DNA of 6,870 nt from the NCBI GenBank assembly GCA_964652155.1, contig CAZZBK010000214.1, positions 1 through 6,870 on the forward strand, given 5' to 3'. Below, piece after piece: positions 6,816 through 6,870 of this stretch. A program made the translations under genes and the position numbers. This DNA is from CAZZBK01 sp964652155 (GTDB lineage: Bacteria; Planctomycetota; Planctomycetia; Pirellulales; PNKZ01). Positions within the stretch are counted from its first letter, which is position 1. Each line of letters opens with the position of its first letter. The notes under the pieces are model-generated. The model ran no database searches. It was not told where the DNA came from and worked only from the letters and a program-made list of their open reading frames with translations.

Positions 6816-6870
6816 GTGGCTTGAGCCGGGGGAGAAAGACGCAGAGCAGACTCGACACGGCGCAGCACCA

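Noticed and set aside
6816..6870. Terminator or small gene after the fusion gene
   Set aside because: Only a GGCT-TG-AGCC palindrome with a 2-base loop is visible, there is no T-run, and the stretch is too short to judge.

Overview
The window looks like chromosomal DNA of a planctomycete, probably from the Pirellulales side of the phylum. It is GC-rich. Two of its three genes belong to families that are strongly expanded in that phylum: a planctomycete-type cytochrome c protein with DUF1549 and DUF1553 domains, and a DUF1501 protein. The lineage is inferred from these families, not from a marker gene.

There are three complete protein genes in two divergent units. On the minus strand, reading leftwards from about 4887, a 1118-residue exported protein with two CxxCH haem motifs (1531-4887) is followed after about 10 bases by a DUF1501 protein with a twin-arginine signal (54-1520). 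The pair is almost certainly one operon. Two back-to-back stem-loops at 1-36 lie just past its end. On the plus strand, one gene (4935-6815) encodes a 626-residue fusion of a class II HpcH/HpaI-type aldolase and an NAD-dependent D-2-hydroxyacid dehydrogenase. Both halves keep their recognisable catalytic residues.

Only 47 bases (4888-4934) separate the divergent start codons. They hold a compact control region in which a leftward and a rightward sigma70-like -10 element overlap in one near-symmetric sequence at 4893-4900. This is the geometry of a bidirectional promoter and would tie expression of the exported pair to that of the cytosolic fusion enzyme. A working hypothesis is one carbon-use unit: the exported haem and DUF1501 proteins act on a substrate outside the cytoplasm, and the fusion enzyme cleaves a derived 2-keto-3-deoxy-type acid and reduces a 2-keto acid product. 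The substrate cannot be read from the sequence.

No RNA genes, CRISPR arrays, insertion sequences or tRNAs were seen. The last 55 bases (6816-6870) after the fusion gene hold no recognisable feature. No stretch over 300 bases lacks a gene. The long open frames opposite each gene are antisense shadows of GC-rich coding DNA.
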